DNA of 64,000 nt from Actinomadura cremea (lineage in GTDB: Bacteria; Actinomycetota; Actinomycetes; Streptosporangiales; Streptosporangiaceae). A program made the position numbers and the translations under genes. This document shows, piece by piece, positions 54,762-62,868 of the stretch (position 1 is the stretch's first letter; every line of letters begins with the position of its first letter). Below the pieces are notes generated by a model that saw only the letters and a program-made list of their open reading frames with translations, was not told where the DNA came from and searched no databases. The stretch spans positions 1 to 64,000 of the forward strand of contig NZ_BMRF01000011.1 of NCBI RefSeq assembly GCF_014648495.1. The letters run 5' to 3'.

Positions 54762-55615
54762 AGGGGCGTCCTCCCGGACTCCTCGTCACTGGTCAGTGTG
54801 CTCGCGGGGGTCTCACCCGCGTCCCCAGGCCCGTCCGCCGGTACCCCGGCCTGGACCGTGCCGGCCGTGGGGCCGGCGCCGTCCGCTCCTTCTCCGCACA
54901 GGGAGCGGGAGCTGACGTGGGTGGTGCAGATGCCGTCGCCGTGGGCGATGGTGGCGAGCCGCTGGACGGGTGTGCCCAGCAGCCGGCTGAACGCCTCCGT
55001 CTCGGCCTCGCACAGCTGCGGGAACTCCGCCGCCACGTGCGCGACCGGGCAGTGGTGCTGGCACAGCTGCTCGCCGCCCCCCGGCTGGGGGGCCTTCGCG
55101 GCGGCCGCCGCGTACCCGTCGCCCGACAGCGCCTCGGCGAGCGTGCGGACCCGCTGGTGGGGCGGGGCGTCCTGCACGACGGGCCGGTAGCGCCGTTCGA
55201 GGTCGGCGACCTGCCGCCGGGCGAACTCGGCCACCGCGTGGGGGCCGGCCGTCTCGGCGAGGAAGCGCAGCGCGCTCGTCGCCAGGTCGTCGTAGGCGTG
55301 CACGAACGCGCTCCGCCCCGCCTCGGTGATGGCGAACCACTTGGCGGGCCGCCCGCGGCCGCGCCGCGTCTGCGGCCGGGCCCGGCGGACCTCGATCATG
55401 CCCTCGGACAGCAGCGCGTCCAGGTGGCGGCGGATGGCGGCCGGTGTGAGGCCGACCCGCTCGCCGAGCGCGGACGCGGTGACGGGGCCGTGCTCGAGGA
55501 TCAGCCGGGCCACCCGGGCGCGGGTGTCGCGCTCGGCCCCGGCGGCGGCGGGCATGCCGGAAGGCCGCGTCACCGCGGCTTCCGTGCTCGCCTGACCCTC
55601 GCTCACGTTTTTCAC
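54758..55615 (-). CDS. sufR: SufR-type Fe-S-sensing repressor
   Basis: A 285-residue DNA-binding protein. The winged helix is in [42 protein letters not shown] with [17 protein letters not shown] following. The C-terminal half has [23 protein letters not shown], whose Cys residues ligate the sensing 4Fe-4S cluster, and THV. It represses the operon when clusters are sufficient. The GTG at 55615 (VKNVSEGQ) matches related proteins; GTGs at 55675 and 55606 are alternatives. The C-terminal tail beyond residue 255 is low complexity. Confidence 0.88.
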   Translation of the reverse strand: MKNVSEGQASTEAAVTRPSGMPAAAGAERDTRARVARLILEHGPVTASALGERVGLTPAAIRRHLDALLSEGMIEVRRARPQTRRGRGRPAKWFAITEAGRSAFVHAYDDLATSALRFLAETAGPHAVAEFARRQVADLERRYRPVVQDAPPHQRVRTLAEALSGDGYAAAAAKAPQPGGGEQLCQHHCPVAHVAAEFPQLCEAETEAFSRLLGTPVQRLATIAHGDGICTTHVSSRSLCGEGADGAGPTAGTVQAGVPADGPGDAGETPASTLTSDEESGRTPL

Positions 55616-55675
55616 AACATCAGTGTGCCGTAATTCCTTCCCGCGAAACACCGCTTTGCCGATGTCGTGGCTCAC

Positions 55676-55694
55676 GCAGGCAAGCCTTACCTAA
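55676..55694. promoter_or_regulatory. IdeR/DmdR iron-box-like site upstream of the suf operon
   Basis: On the minus strand the site reads TTAGGTAAGGCTTGCCTGC, which agrees with the IdeR/DtxR consensus TTAGGTTAGGCTAACCTAA at 14 of 19 positions by hand count, including the central GG.CT....CCT. It lies about 60 bases upstream of sufR. Iron control of the suf operon in addition to SufR is therefore likely. Confidence 0.6.
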
Positions 55695-55703
55695 GCCTGG
55701 CGG

Positions 55704-56603
55704 TCAATCCCGGGCCGCGCCGCGCGGGAGCACCAGCACCGGACGGGGCGCGGAGCGCACGATCTTGCCGGAGCTCTCCCCCAGGAAGACCTTGCGCAGC
55801 GGCCCGTGATGCCCGGACTGGCAGGTCAGCACCTCGCCCGGCAGCATATCCACGGCGGCGAGCGCCTTGCCCACGCTCACCCCGGCGACCGCCTCCGTGG
55901 TCACCGGGACGCCGTCGAGGCGGCCGGCGGCGCGGGCGAGGTCCTCCTCGGCCCGCTCCCGCTGCCGTTCCAGCACCTCGCCGGAGTCGCGGAACCGCGC
56001 GGCGACCCCGGGCGGCCTCAGCACCAGCGTGAGCAACCGCATCGGGACGTCCAGGGCCGCGGCCCACCCGGCGGCGGCGTCGAGCGGGCCGCCGACGTCC
56101 CGCCGCCGCCAGTACGCGGCGGTGAGGCGCTCCAGCCGCTCCGGCGCCTCCGCCCCGTACCCGCGCGGCGCCAGCAGGACCGGGGCGGGCGAGCCGTGCA
56201 GGAGCTGGTCGGCGGTGCTGCCCACGGCGATGCGCCCGCGCCGCCCGCGCGGCGCCGAGCCGATCACGACGACGCCGGCGCCGGTCTCCTCGGCGACCTC
56301 GATGAGCCCCCGGCCGCTCCCCCGGTGCGCGTGCACCCGCGGCTCGACGCCCCCGGCCGCGACGCCCAGCTCCGCCAGCCGCGCGGCGGCCGTCCGGGCG
56401 ACCTCGTCCGCACGGCTCCGCAGGTAGGCGAGCCATTCGGCGTCCACCGACCCCGGCCCCCGGGAGGGCCACGGCGGGGGATGGACGGTCGCGGCGGTCA
56501 CCGCCGCGCCAGTGGCGCGGGCGACGAGCGCCGCGAGGACGAGCGCGTCGTCGCCGCGCTCGTCCGGGGAGCAGCCGACCAGCACCCGCGCGACCGCGCT
56601 CAT
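55704..56603 (-). CDS. Universal stress protein with two UspA domains
   Basis: A 299-residue protein with two UspA modules: VARVLVGCSPDERGDDALVLAALVAR and GVVVIGSAPRGRRGRIAVGSTADQLLHGSPAPVLLAPRG in the first, MRLLTLVLRPP and GEVLTCQSGHHGPLRKVFLGESSGKIVRSAPRPVLVLPRG in the second. Both end in the Gly-rich ATP-binding loop (GSTADQLL and GESSGKIV). It binds ATP and responds to stress or dormancy in related bacteria. Its ATG overlaps the permease stop (ATGA). It could be an energy sensor for the permease and carbamate kinase in this operon. Confidence 0.88.
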   Translation of the reverse strand: MSAVARVLVGCSPDERGDDALVLAALVARATGAAVTAATVHPPPWPSRGPGSVDAEWLAYLRSRADEVARTAAARLAELGVAAGGVEPRVHAHRGSGRGLIEVAEETGAGVVVIGSAPRGRRGRIAVGSTADQLLHGSPAPVLLAPRGYGAEAPERLERLTAAYWRRRDVGGPLDAAAGWAAALDVPMRLLTLVLRPPGVAARFRDSGEVLERQRERAEEDLARAAGRLDGVPVTTEAVAGVSVGKALAAVDMLPGEVLTCQSGHHGPLRKVFLGESSGKIVRSAPRPVLVLPRGAARD

Positions 56604-58090
56604 CCCGCCTCCCCCGCCCCGAGCCGCGAATGGCGGCGCCCGTAGGCGAAGTAGGCGACGAGCCCGACCAGCCCCCACGCCACGAACACCAGCCACGTGA
56701 TCCCGCCGAGCCCGATCATCAGGTACACGCAGAACGCCACGCCGAGCAGCGGCGTGACCGGGTACAGCGGCGTCCGGAAGCTGCGCGGCAGGTCCGGACG
56801 GGTCCGCCGCAGGACGATCACGCCGACGCTGACGAGCGCGAACGCGAACAGCGTCCCGATGCTGGTGGCGTCCACCAGCCGCCCCAGCGGGACGAACCCG
56901 GCGAGCAGCCCGATGAACGTCGCCACGATGATCGTGTTGGCGACCGGCACCGAGCGCGCCGGGCTCACCCGCTGGAACACGGGGGGGACGAGGCCGTCGC
57001 GCGACATCGCGAACAGGATGCGGGTCTGCCCGTACATGACGGTCAGGACGACGCTCGCGATCGCGATCACCGCGCCGATCGACAGGACGGCCGAGGGCCA
57101 CGCGGCGCCGGTGGCCGCGTCGAGCACGTTCGCCAGGGACGCCTCCGAGTCCTCCTCGCCGAACCGCGTCCAGCGCATCGCGCCGACGGCGGCGAGCCCG
57201 ACCAGCACGTAGACGGCGGTGACGATCGCGAGCGACAGGACGATCGCGAGCGGCAGGTCGCGGCGCGGGTTCTTGGCCTCCTCGCCGGCGGTGGAGGCCG
57301 CGTCGAAGCCGATGTAGGAGAAGAACACCTTGGACCCGGCCGCGCTGATCCCGGCCCAGCCCATCGGCGCGAACCCGGCCAGGTTCCCGGACCGGAAGGC
57401 GGTGAAGGCCACCGTGCAGAAGAACAGCAGCACGCCGATCTTGAGGAACACCATGACCGTGTTGGCGGCGGCGGTCTCGGACGCGCCGCGCAGCAGCAGG
57501 AGCGCCGCCAGCGCCACGACGACGATGGCCGGGACGTTGACGATCCCGCCGCCGCCCGGCGGGTCGGCGATCGCGGCGGGGATCGTGAACCCGAGCGTGG
57601 TGTCGAAGAACTCGCTCAGGTAGGCGCCCCAGCCGACCGCGACCGCCGACACCGACACCCCGTACTCCAGCAGCAGGCACCACCCGCACACCCACGCCAC
57701 CAGCTCGCCGAGCGTCGCGTACGCGTACGAGTAGGACGAGCCCGAGACCGGGATCGTCCCGGCCAGCTCGGCGTACGACAGGGCGGAGAACAGGGCGGTG
57801 ACGGCGGCCAGGACGAACGACGCCACCACCGCGGGGCCCGCGAGCGGCACCGCCGACCCGAGCACGACGAAGATGCCGGTGCCGAGGGTCGCGCCCACGC
57901 TGAACATGGTGAGCTGCAGCAGGCCCATCGACCGGCGCAGCTCGCCGCCCGCGCCGCGCCCGCCCTCGGCGACGATCCGGTCGACGGGCTTGGTCCGCAG
58001 CAGGCTCCGCGCGAACCCGTCCGCGCCGCCCGGCGTCCCGTCCGGCCCCCGCCGCGGCGGCCGCCCGCCGCCCGCCGAACGGGCGGTCAA
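56600..58090 (-). CDS. APC-superfamily amino acid permease
   Basis: A 496-residue transporter with 12 helices. The first helix carries SVGATLGTGIFVVLGSAVPLAGPAVV, the substrate-binding GxGIF motif, and later YGVSVSAVAVGWGAYLSEF, FFSYIGFDAASTAGEEAKNP and RILFAMSRDGLVPP, all typical of cationic amino acid or polyamine permeases. A TTG start at 58090 overlaps the carbamate kinase stop (TTGA) with GGAGAG eight bases before it; no ATG or GTG is available before the first helix. This gives a 60-residue N-terminal tail (RSLLRTKPVDRIV) like its relatives. Likely substrate is arginine, ornithine or agmatine-like. Confidence 0.86.
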   Translation of the reverse strand: MTARSAGGGRPPRRGPDGTPGGADGFARSLLRTKPVDRIVAEGGRGAGGELRRSMGLLQLTMFSVGATLGTGIFVVLGSAVPLAGPAVVASFVLAAVTALFSALSYAELAGTIPVSGSSYSYAYATLGELVAWVCGWCLLLEYGVSVSAVAVGWGAYLSEFFDTTLGFTIPAAIADPPGGGGIVNVPAIVVVALAALLLLRGASETAAANTVMVFLKIGVLLFFCTVAFTAFRSGNLAGFAPMGWAGISAAGSKVFFSYIGFDAASTAGEEAKNPRRDLPLAIVLSLAIVTAVYVLVGLAAVGAMRWTRFGEEDSEASLANVLDAATGAAWPSAVLSIGAVIAIASVVLTVMYGQTRILFAMSRDGLVPPVFQRVSPARSVPVANTIIVATFIGLLAGFVPLGRLVDATSIGTLFAFALVSVGVIVLRRTRPDLPRSFRTPLYPVTPLLGVAFCVYLMIGLGGITWLVFVAWGLVGLVAYFAYGRRHSRLGAGEAG

Positions 58091-59022
58091 AGCGTGCTCT
58101 CCAGCGGCCAGGTGGCGTTCGGCGTGACGATCGTCCCGGCGGTGCCCTCGAGGATCTCCGCGCACTCGTCGAGCAGCCCGATCGCCGCCATGTCGCCCGT
58201 CCGCTCCACGAACCGGCAGACCGCCTCCACCTTCGGGCCCATCGACCCGGCCGGGAACTCCTCGGCGCGCAGCTCGTGCGGGGTGGTGTGGGTGATCTCC
58301 TCCTGCTCCGGGGTGCCGCGGCCGCGCAGCACGCGCGGGACGTCCGTGAGGATCAGCAGGGCGTCCGCGTCCAGGCTCTCGGCCAGGACCGACGCCGTCA
58401 GGTCCTTGTCGATCACCGCCTCGAGGCCCTCCAGCCGCCCCACGTCGTTGCGGAACACCGGGATGCCGCCGCCGCCCGCGCACACCACGACGGTCCCGAG
58501 CCGCACCAGCTCGCGGATCAGCCGGGTCTCGATGACGCGCTGCGGATGCGGCGAGGGCACGACGCGCCGCCAGTGCCCGCCGTCCTGCCGGATCGTCCAG
58601 CCGTAGTCGGCGGCGAGCTTCTCGGCCTCGTCGCGCTCGTACACCTGCCCGACGAACTTGGTCGGGTCCTCGAACGCGGGATCGACGGCCGACACGAGCG
58701 TCTGGGTGATCATCGCCATGACCTGGCGGCCCGGCAGCGCGTTCTGCAGCGCCTGCAGGATCCAGTAGCCGATCATCCCCTGCGTCTCGGCGCCGACGGT
58801 GTCGAGCGGGTACGGACGCGTCAGGTTCGGGTCGTTGACGCTCTCCAGCGACAGCACGCCGACCTGCGGCCCGTTCCCGTGCGTGACGATCAGCTCGTGC
58901 CGCCGCGCGAGCGGGGCCAGCGCCCGCACCGCCCGGTCGACGTTGGCGCGCTGCGGCCCGTCGTCGGGCGTCTCGCCGCGGCCGACGAGGGCGTTGCCGC
59001 CCAGCGCGACGACCACCCGCAT
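58087..59022 (-). CDS. arcC: Carbamate kinase
   Basis: A 311-residue enzyme that converts carbamoyl phosphate and ADP to ATP, carbon dioxide and ammonia. The start MRVVVALGGNALVGRGE is standard; VTHGNGPQVGVL, AETQGMIGYWILQALQN, VVCAGGGGIPVFR and GLEAVIDKDLTASVLAESLDADALLILTDVP follow. SMGPKVEAVCRFVERTG is the C-terminal signature. GGAGGTGGTGATC precedes the ATG at 59022. In the usual deiminase pathway it follows arginine deiminase and ornithine transcarbamylase, neither of which is in the window; carbamoyl phosphate may come from another route such as agmatine or allantoin breakdown. Confidence 0.93.
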   Translation of the reverse strand: MRVVVALGGNALVGRGETPDDGPQRANVDRAVRALAPLARRHELIVTHGNGPQVGVLSLESVNDPNLTRPYPLDTVGAETQGMIGYWILQALQNALPGRQVMAMITQTLVSAVDPAFEDPTKFVGQVYERDEAEKLAADYGWTIRQDGGHWRRVVPSPHPQRVIETRLIRELVRLGTVVVCAGGGGIPVFRNDVGRLEGLEAVIDKDLTASVLAESLDADALLILTDVPRVLRGRGTPEQEEITHTTPHELRAEEFPAGSMGPKVEAVCRFVERTGDMAAIGLLDECAEILEGTAGTIVTPNATWPLESTL

Positions 59023-59184
59023 GATCACCACCTCCGTTCGCGCGATTCCCCCGGGTCCGGCGGCGAAACCCGTCCGGCCGCGAGGCGCCGCGCCCGACCT
59101 GCGCGGCCGACCCGCGCACTTACCTGATCCCCTGACCTGGCGGCCTTCACCCGGTCCGCGCGCGCAGCGGTCGGGGGGCGGTCC

Positions 59185-59190
59185 TAAACT
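59185..59190 (+). promoter_or_regulatory. -10 element for the ABC exporter operon
   Basis: TAAACT lies eight bases before the ATG at 59198 with no ribosome site between, so transcription probably starts at or next to the ATG (leaderless). A -35 box is not obvious. Confidence 0.4.
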
Positions 59191-59197
59191 CGTGGGC

Positions 59198-60124
59198 ATG
59201 ACACCCCCGGGAGACGGCGCCGTCGAGCTGGAGTCGCTCGTCAAGCGCTACGGCGCGGCGACGGCCGTGGACGGCCTGTCGCTGCGCGCCGCCCGGGGCG
59301 AGGTCACCGCGCTGCTCGGCCCCAACGGGGCGGGCAAGACCACCGCCATCGAGATCTGCGAGGGGTTCCGCCGGGCCGACGGGGGCGTCGTCCGCGTCCT
59401 CGGCCTGGACCCCGTCGCCGACGCCCGCGCGCTGAAACCGCGGGTCGGGGTGATGCCGCAGTCCGGGGGCGTGCCGGGCACCGCGCGGGCCGCCGAGTTC
59501 CTCGAGCTCGTCGCGTCCTTCCACGCCGCGCCGCTCGACCCGTCCGCCCTGCTGGCGCGGCTCGGCCTCACCGAGCACGCCCGCACCCCGTTCCGGCGGA
59601 TGTCGGGCGGGCAGCAGCAGCGGCTCTCGCTGGCCGTCGCCGTCGTCGGCCGTCCCGAGCTGGTCTTCCTGGACGAGCCCACCACCGGCCTCGACCCGCA
59701 GGCGCGGCGCGCGACCTGGGAGCTGGTCGGGGAGCTGCGCGCCGCCGGGGTGTCGATCGTGCTGACCACGCACAACATGGACGAGGCGGAGACGCTCGCC
59801 GACCACGTCGTGATCGTCGACCACGGCCGGGTCGTCGCCGAGGGCGCCCCCGCGACGCTGACCGGCGCCGAGCGGCAGCTGCGGTTCCGCGCCCGGCCCG
59901 GCCTCGGCCTGGAGGAGCTGCTGTCCGCGCTGCCCGCCGGGTGCGCGGCGAAGGAGTCGCCCGCCGGGCACTACCTGATCGAGGCGGACGTGCGGCCCGA
60001 GCTGCTGGCGACCGTCACCGCCTGGTGCGCCTCGCACGGCGTCCTGACGGAGGACCTGCGGATCGAGCGGCGCACGCTGGAGGACGTCTTCCTGGAGCTG
60101 ACCGGACGGGAGCTGCGCGCATGA
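59198..60124 (+). CDS. ABC transporter ATP-binding protein, drug-export (DrrA-like) type
   Basis: A 308-residue ATPase. GPNGAGKTTAIEICEGFRRADGG is Walker A, MSGGQQQRLSLAVAV is the signature, LVFLDEPTTGLDPQARRATWEL is Walker B with D-loop, and LTTHNMDEAETLADHVVIVDHGRVV is the switch region. The last 80 residues (ERRTLEDVFLELTGRELR) are the C-terminal extension of DrrA-type exporters. Its stop overlaps the next gene's ATG (ATGA). It would export a drug or lipid with the membrane protein. Confidence 0.92.
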   Translation: MTPPGDGAVELESLVKRYGAATAVDGLSLRAARGEVTALLGPNGAGKTTAIEICEGFRRADGGVVRVLGLDPVADARALKPRVGVMPQSGGVPGTARAAEFLELVASFHAAPLDPSALLARLGLTEHARTPFRRMSGGQQQRLSLAVAVVGRPELVFLDEPTTGLDPQARRATWELVGELRAAGVSIVLTTHNMDEAETLADHVVIVDHGRVVAEGAPATLTGAERQLRFRARPGLGLEELLSALPAGCAAKESPAGHYLIEADVRPELLATVTAWCASHGVLTEDLRIERRTLEDVFLELTGRELRA

Positions 60125-60930
60125 CCATCGGGGAGGCCGCGTCCGAGGCCCGGCCGGAGCCGTCCGCCGGGCTGGACCTCACGCCGGCGCCGGGCGCGGT
60201 CCCGCTGCCGCGCATGATCGCCGCGCAGACCCGCTACGAGCTGCGGGCGATGCTGCGCAACGGCGAGCAGCTCCTGCTGACCATGATCATCCCGGTGGTG
60301 CTGCTCGTCCTGTTCAGCGCCACCTCGCTGCTGGACCTCGGGCCGGGGAGCCGCGTCGACTTCCTCGCCCCGGGCGTCCTGGCGCTCGCGGTGATGTCGA
60401 CGGCGTTCACCGGCCAGGCGATCGGGACCGGGTTCGAGCGCCGGTACGGGGTGCTCAAGCGGCTCGGGGCGACGCCGCTGCCGCGCGCCGGGCTGATCGC
60501 CGCCAAGACGCTCTCCGTCCTCGCGGTGGAGGTCGTCCAGGCCGTGCTGATCTGCGCGGTCGCCGTCGGGCTCGGCTGGAAACCGCACGGCGACCCGTTC
60601 TCGGTGCTGGCGCTGCTGCTGCTCGGCACCGCCGCGTTCAGCGGGTTCGGCCTGCTCATGGCCGGGACGCTGCGCGCCGAGGCGACCCTGGCGGCGGCGA
60701 ACCTCGTGTACGTGCTGCTGCTGGCCGTCGGCGGGGTCGTGTTCCCGCTGGACGAGTTCCCCGAGGCGGTCCGGAGCGCACTGGAGGCGCTGCCGATCTC
60801 CGCGCTGGCCGAGGGGCTGCGGGACGTCCTGCGGGACGGCGCCGCGTTCCCCGGCGGTCCGCTGCTCGTCCTCGCGGTGTGGGCCGTCGCCGGCCTCGCC
60901 CTCGCCGCGCGGTTCTTCCGATGGGAGTGA
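60121..60930 (+). CDS. ABC-2 type membrane protein of the same exporter
   Basis: A 269-residue membrane component with six helices (TMIIPVVLLVLFSATSLLDL, DFLAPGVLALAVMSTAFTGQAI, LAVEVVQAVLICAVAVGLGW, LLLLGTAAFSGFGLLMAGTLRAEATLAAANLVYVLLLAVGGVVFP and others). FERRYGVLKRLGATPLPR is the conserved cytoplasmic loop that meets the ATPase. It is translationally coupled to the ATP-binding protein gene. A pair of this kind usually gives self-resistance or lipid export. Confidence 0.9.
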   Translation: MTIGEAASEARPEPSAGLDLTPAPGAVPLPRMIAAQTRYELRAMLRNGEQLLLTMIIPVVLLVLFSATSLLDLGPGSRVDFLAPGVLALAVMSTAFTGQAIGTGFERRYGVLKRLGATPLPRAGLIAAKTLSVLAVEVVQAVLICAVAVGLGWKPHGDPFSVLALLLLGTAAFSGFGLLMAGTLRAEATLAAANLVYVLLLAVGGVVFPLDEFPEAVRSALEALPISALAEGLRDVLRDGAAFPGGPLLVLAVWAVAGLALAARFFRWE

Positions 60931-60944
60931 GCTCGGAGTGGTAG

Positions 60945-61880
60945 ATGGCACTGGCTGAGGCGCCCGGCACGTTCGGCGGCGCGACCCGGGCGTCCGGCCG
61001 GTCGAGGCTGCTGTCGCTCGGGTCCGTCCCGCCGCCCGCGCTGATCCTGCTCGGCATCATCTCCGTGCAGGTGGGGGCGGGCCTCGCCAAGAACCTGTTC
61101 GACCGGCTGCCGCCGAGCGCGGTCGTGTCGCTGCGGCTGCTCACCTCGGCGATCGTGCTGGCGTTCCTGGCCCGCAAGGCGCTGCGGACGCTCTTGCGGG
61201 ACCAGACCCGGCAGGATCTTCTGATCGCCGCCGGGTTCGGGCTGGCGCTCGCCGGGATGAACTTCTCGATCTACCAGTCGTTCGCCCGGATCCCGCTGGG
61301 CGTCGCGGTGACGATCGAGTTCCTCGGCCCGCTCGGCGTCGCGCTCCTCGCGTCGCGGCGGCCCCGGGACGTGCTGTGGGCGCTGCTGGCGGGCGCGGGC
61401 GTGGTCATGCTGGCCCGCGGCGGCGGCGACCTCGACCCGGTCGGCATCGCGTTCGCACTGGTCGCCGGGGTGTGCTGGGCCGCCTACATCCTGCTGACGG
61501 CCGCGACCGGGCAGCGGTTCGCCGGGTCGTCCGGCCTGGCCGTCGCGAGCGTCGTCGGCACCGCCGCCGTCCTGCCGGTGGGCGTCGCCGAGGGCGGCGC
61601 GGAGATGCTCGACCCGCGGCTGCTGCTGATCGGCCTCGGCGTCGGGCTGCTGTCGTCGGTGATCCCGTACTCGCTCGAGCTGGAGGCGCTGCGGCGGATG
61701 CCCGCGCGGGTCTTCGGCATCCTGATGAGCCTGGAGCCCGCCGCCGCCGCGCTCGTCGGCGTCGCGCTGCTCGGCGAGATCCTCAGCGGGCGGCAGTGGA
61801 TCGCCATCGTCTGCGTGGTCGTGGCGAGCGTGGGCGCCACCCGGAGCCAGAAGGACCCGCCCGAGGCGCCCGAGGCGTAG
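60945..61880 (+). CDS. EamA-family (DMT) exporter, RhtA-like
   Basis: A 311-residue transporter with ten helices in two EamA repeats. GAGLAKNLFDRLPPSAVVSLRLLTSAIVLAFLARK begins the first and GVCWAAYILLTAATGQRFAG the second; LEALRRMPARVFGILMSLEPAAAALVGVALLGEILSGRQWIAI is the closing block of RhtA-type amino acid and metabolite exporters. CGGAGTGGTAG precedes the ATG at 60945. It follows the ABC membrane gene by 14 bases and may be in the same transcript. The substrate (threonine or homoserine in RhtA) is inferred. Confidence 0.88.
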   Translation: MALAEAPGTFGGATRASGRSRLLSLGSVPPPALILLGIISVQVGAGLAKNLFDRLPPSAVVSLRLLTSAIVLAFLARKALRTLLRDQTRQDLLIAAGFGLALAGMNFSIYQSFARIPLGVAVTIEFLGPLGVALLASRRPRDVLWALLAGAGVVMLARGGGDLDPVGIAFALVAGVCWAAYILLTAATGQRFAGSSGLAVASVVGTAAVLPVGVAEGGAEMLDPRLLLIGLGVGLLSSVIPYSLELEALRRMPARVFGILMSLEPAAAALVGVALLGEILSGRQWIAIVCVVVASVGATRSQKDPPEAPEA

Positions 61881-61979
61881 CGGCCCCGGACGCGCCGACG
61901 GCGCCGCGGTGGCGACCGCGCGCCCCGGCGTGGAAAGATCGGGGCGGGACCACCTGCAATCGACCGGATTGGAGTCCGC

Positions 61980-62819
61980 GTGATCGGCCGGAACGAGGAC
62001 CAGGGGATGCCGCCGGAGTACTTCGAGGCGGGGTCGGCGTCGTTCGTGGACTTCCTGCGCCTCCACTCCCCCGACCTGCTGCCCGTCAACCGGGTGCCCG
62101 GCGCCGGGACCGTCCCCGACCTGCCGCACGGCACGACCGTCCTGGCGCTGACCTTCCCCGGCGGCGTCATGATGGCCGGGGACCGCCGCGCCACCCAGGG
62201 GAACCGCATCGCCTACCGCGAACTGGACAAGGTCCAGCGCGCCGACGAGTACTCCGTCGTCGCGTTCGCGGGCACCGTCGGCCTCGCGCTGGAGATGGTC
62301 CGGCTGTTCCAGGTCGAGCTGGAGCACTACGAGAAGATGGAGAGCGCCCCGCTGTCGCTGCCGGGCAAGGCCCGCCGCCTCGGCGCCGTGATCCAGGCGA
62401 ACCTCGCGCAGGCCCTGCAGGGCCTCGCCGTCGTCCCGCTGTTCGCCGGGTACGAGGAGCGCACCGGCACCGGGCGGATCTACACCTACGACATCACCGG
62501 CGCGCCGCAGGAGGCCCGCGACTACCACGCCGACGGCTCCGGGTCCCCGTACGCGCTGGGGTCGCTGAAGAAGCTGTACCGTCCGGACCTGTCCGAGCGG
62601 GACGCCGCCACCGTGTGCGTGCAGGCGCTCTACGACGCCGCCGACGACGACTCCGCGACCGGCGGCCCGGACCGGACGCGCCGCGTCTACCCGACGATCG
62701 CGGTCGTGACCGACGACGGCTACCGGGAACTGGACGCGGACGAGGTCGCGGCGATCGTCGACGAGGTCGTGGAGGGCCGGATGGAGAACCCGGACGGCCC
62801 CGTCGCGCCGCTGCGCTGA
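61980..62819 (+). CDS. Orphan proteasome beta-subunit paralog (PrcB-like) with intact active site
   Basis: A 279-residue protein matching the actinobacterial 20S proteasome beta subunit. A 51-residue propeptide ends LPHG; the mature chain begins with Thr52 (HG-TTVLALTFPGG). The active-site set Thr1, Asp17 (MAGDRRATQGN) and Lys33 (YRELDKV) is present, as are LEMVRLFQVELEHYEKM, LAVVPLFAGYEE, GSLKKLY and LYDAADDDSATGGPD. No alpha subunit, pup, dop or ARC/Mpa gene lies beside it (neighbours are EamA and PolX), so it is probably a second copy or a separate protease. TTGGAG lies before the GTG start. Confidence 0.9.
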   Translation: MIGRNEDQGMPPEYFEAGSASFVDFLRLHSPDLLPVNRVPGAGTVPDLPHGTTVLALTFPGGVMMAGDRRATQGNRIAYRELDKVQRADEYSVVAFAGTVGLALEMVRLFQVELEHYEKMESAPLSLPGKARRLGAVIQANLAQALQGLAVVPLFAGYEERTGTGRIYTYDITGAPQEARDYHADGSGSPYALGSLKKLYRPDLSERDAATVCVQALYDAADDDSATGGPDRTRRVYPTIAVVTDDGYRELDADEVAAIVDEVVEGRMENPDGPVAPLR

Positions 62820-62868
62820 CCGGGCGCGAACTCCGGAAAAGTCGTACCCGCCTCGTACCATCGACCGT

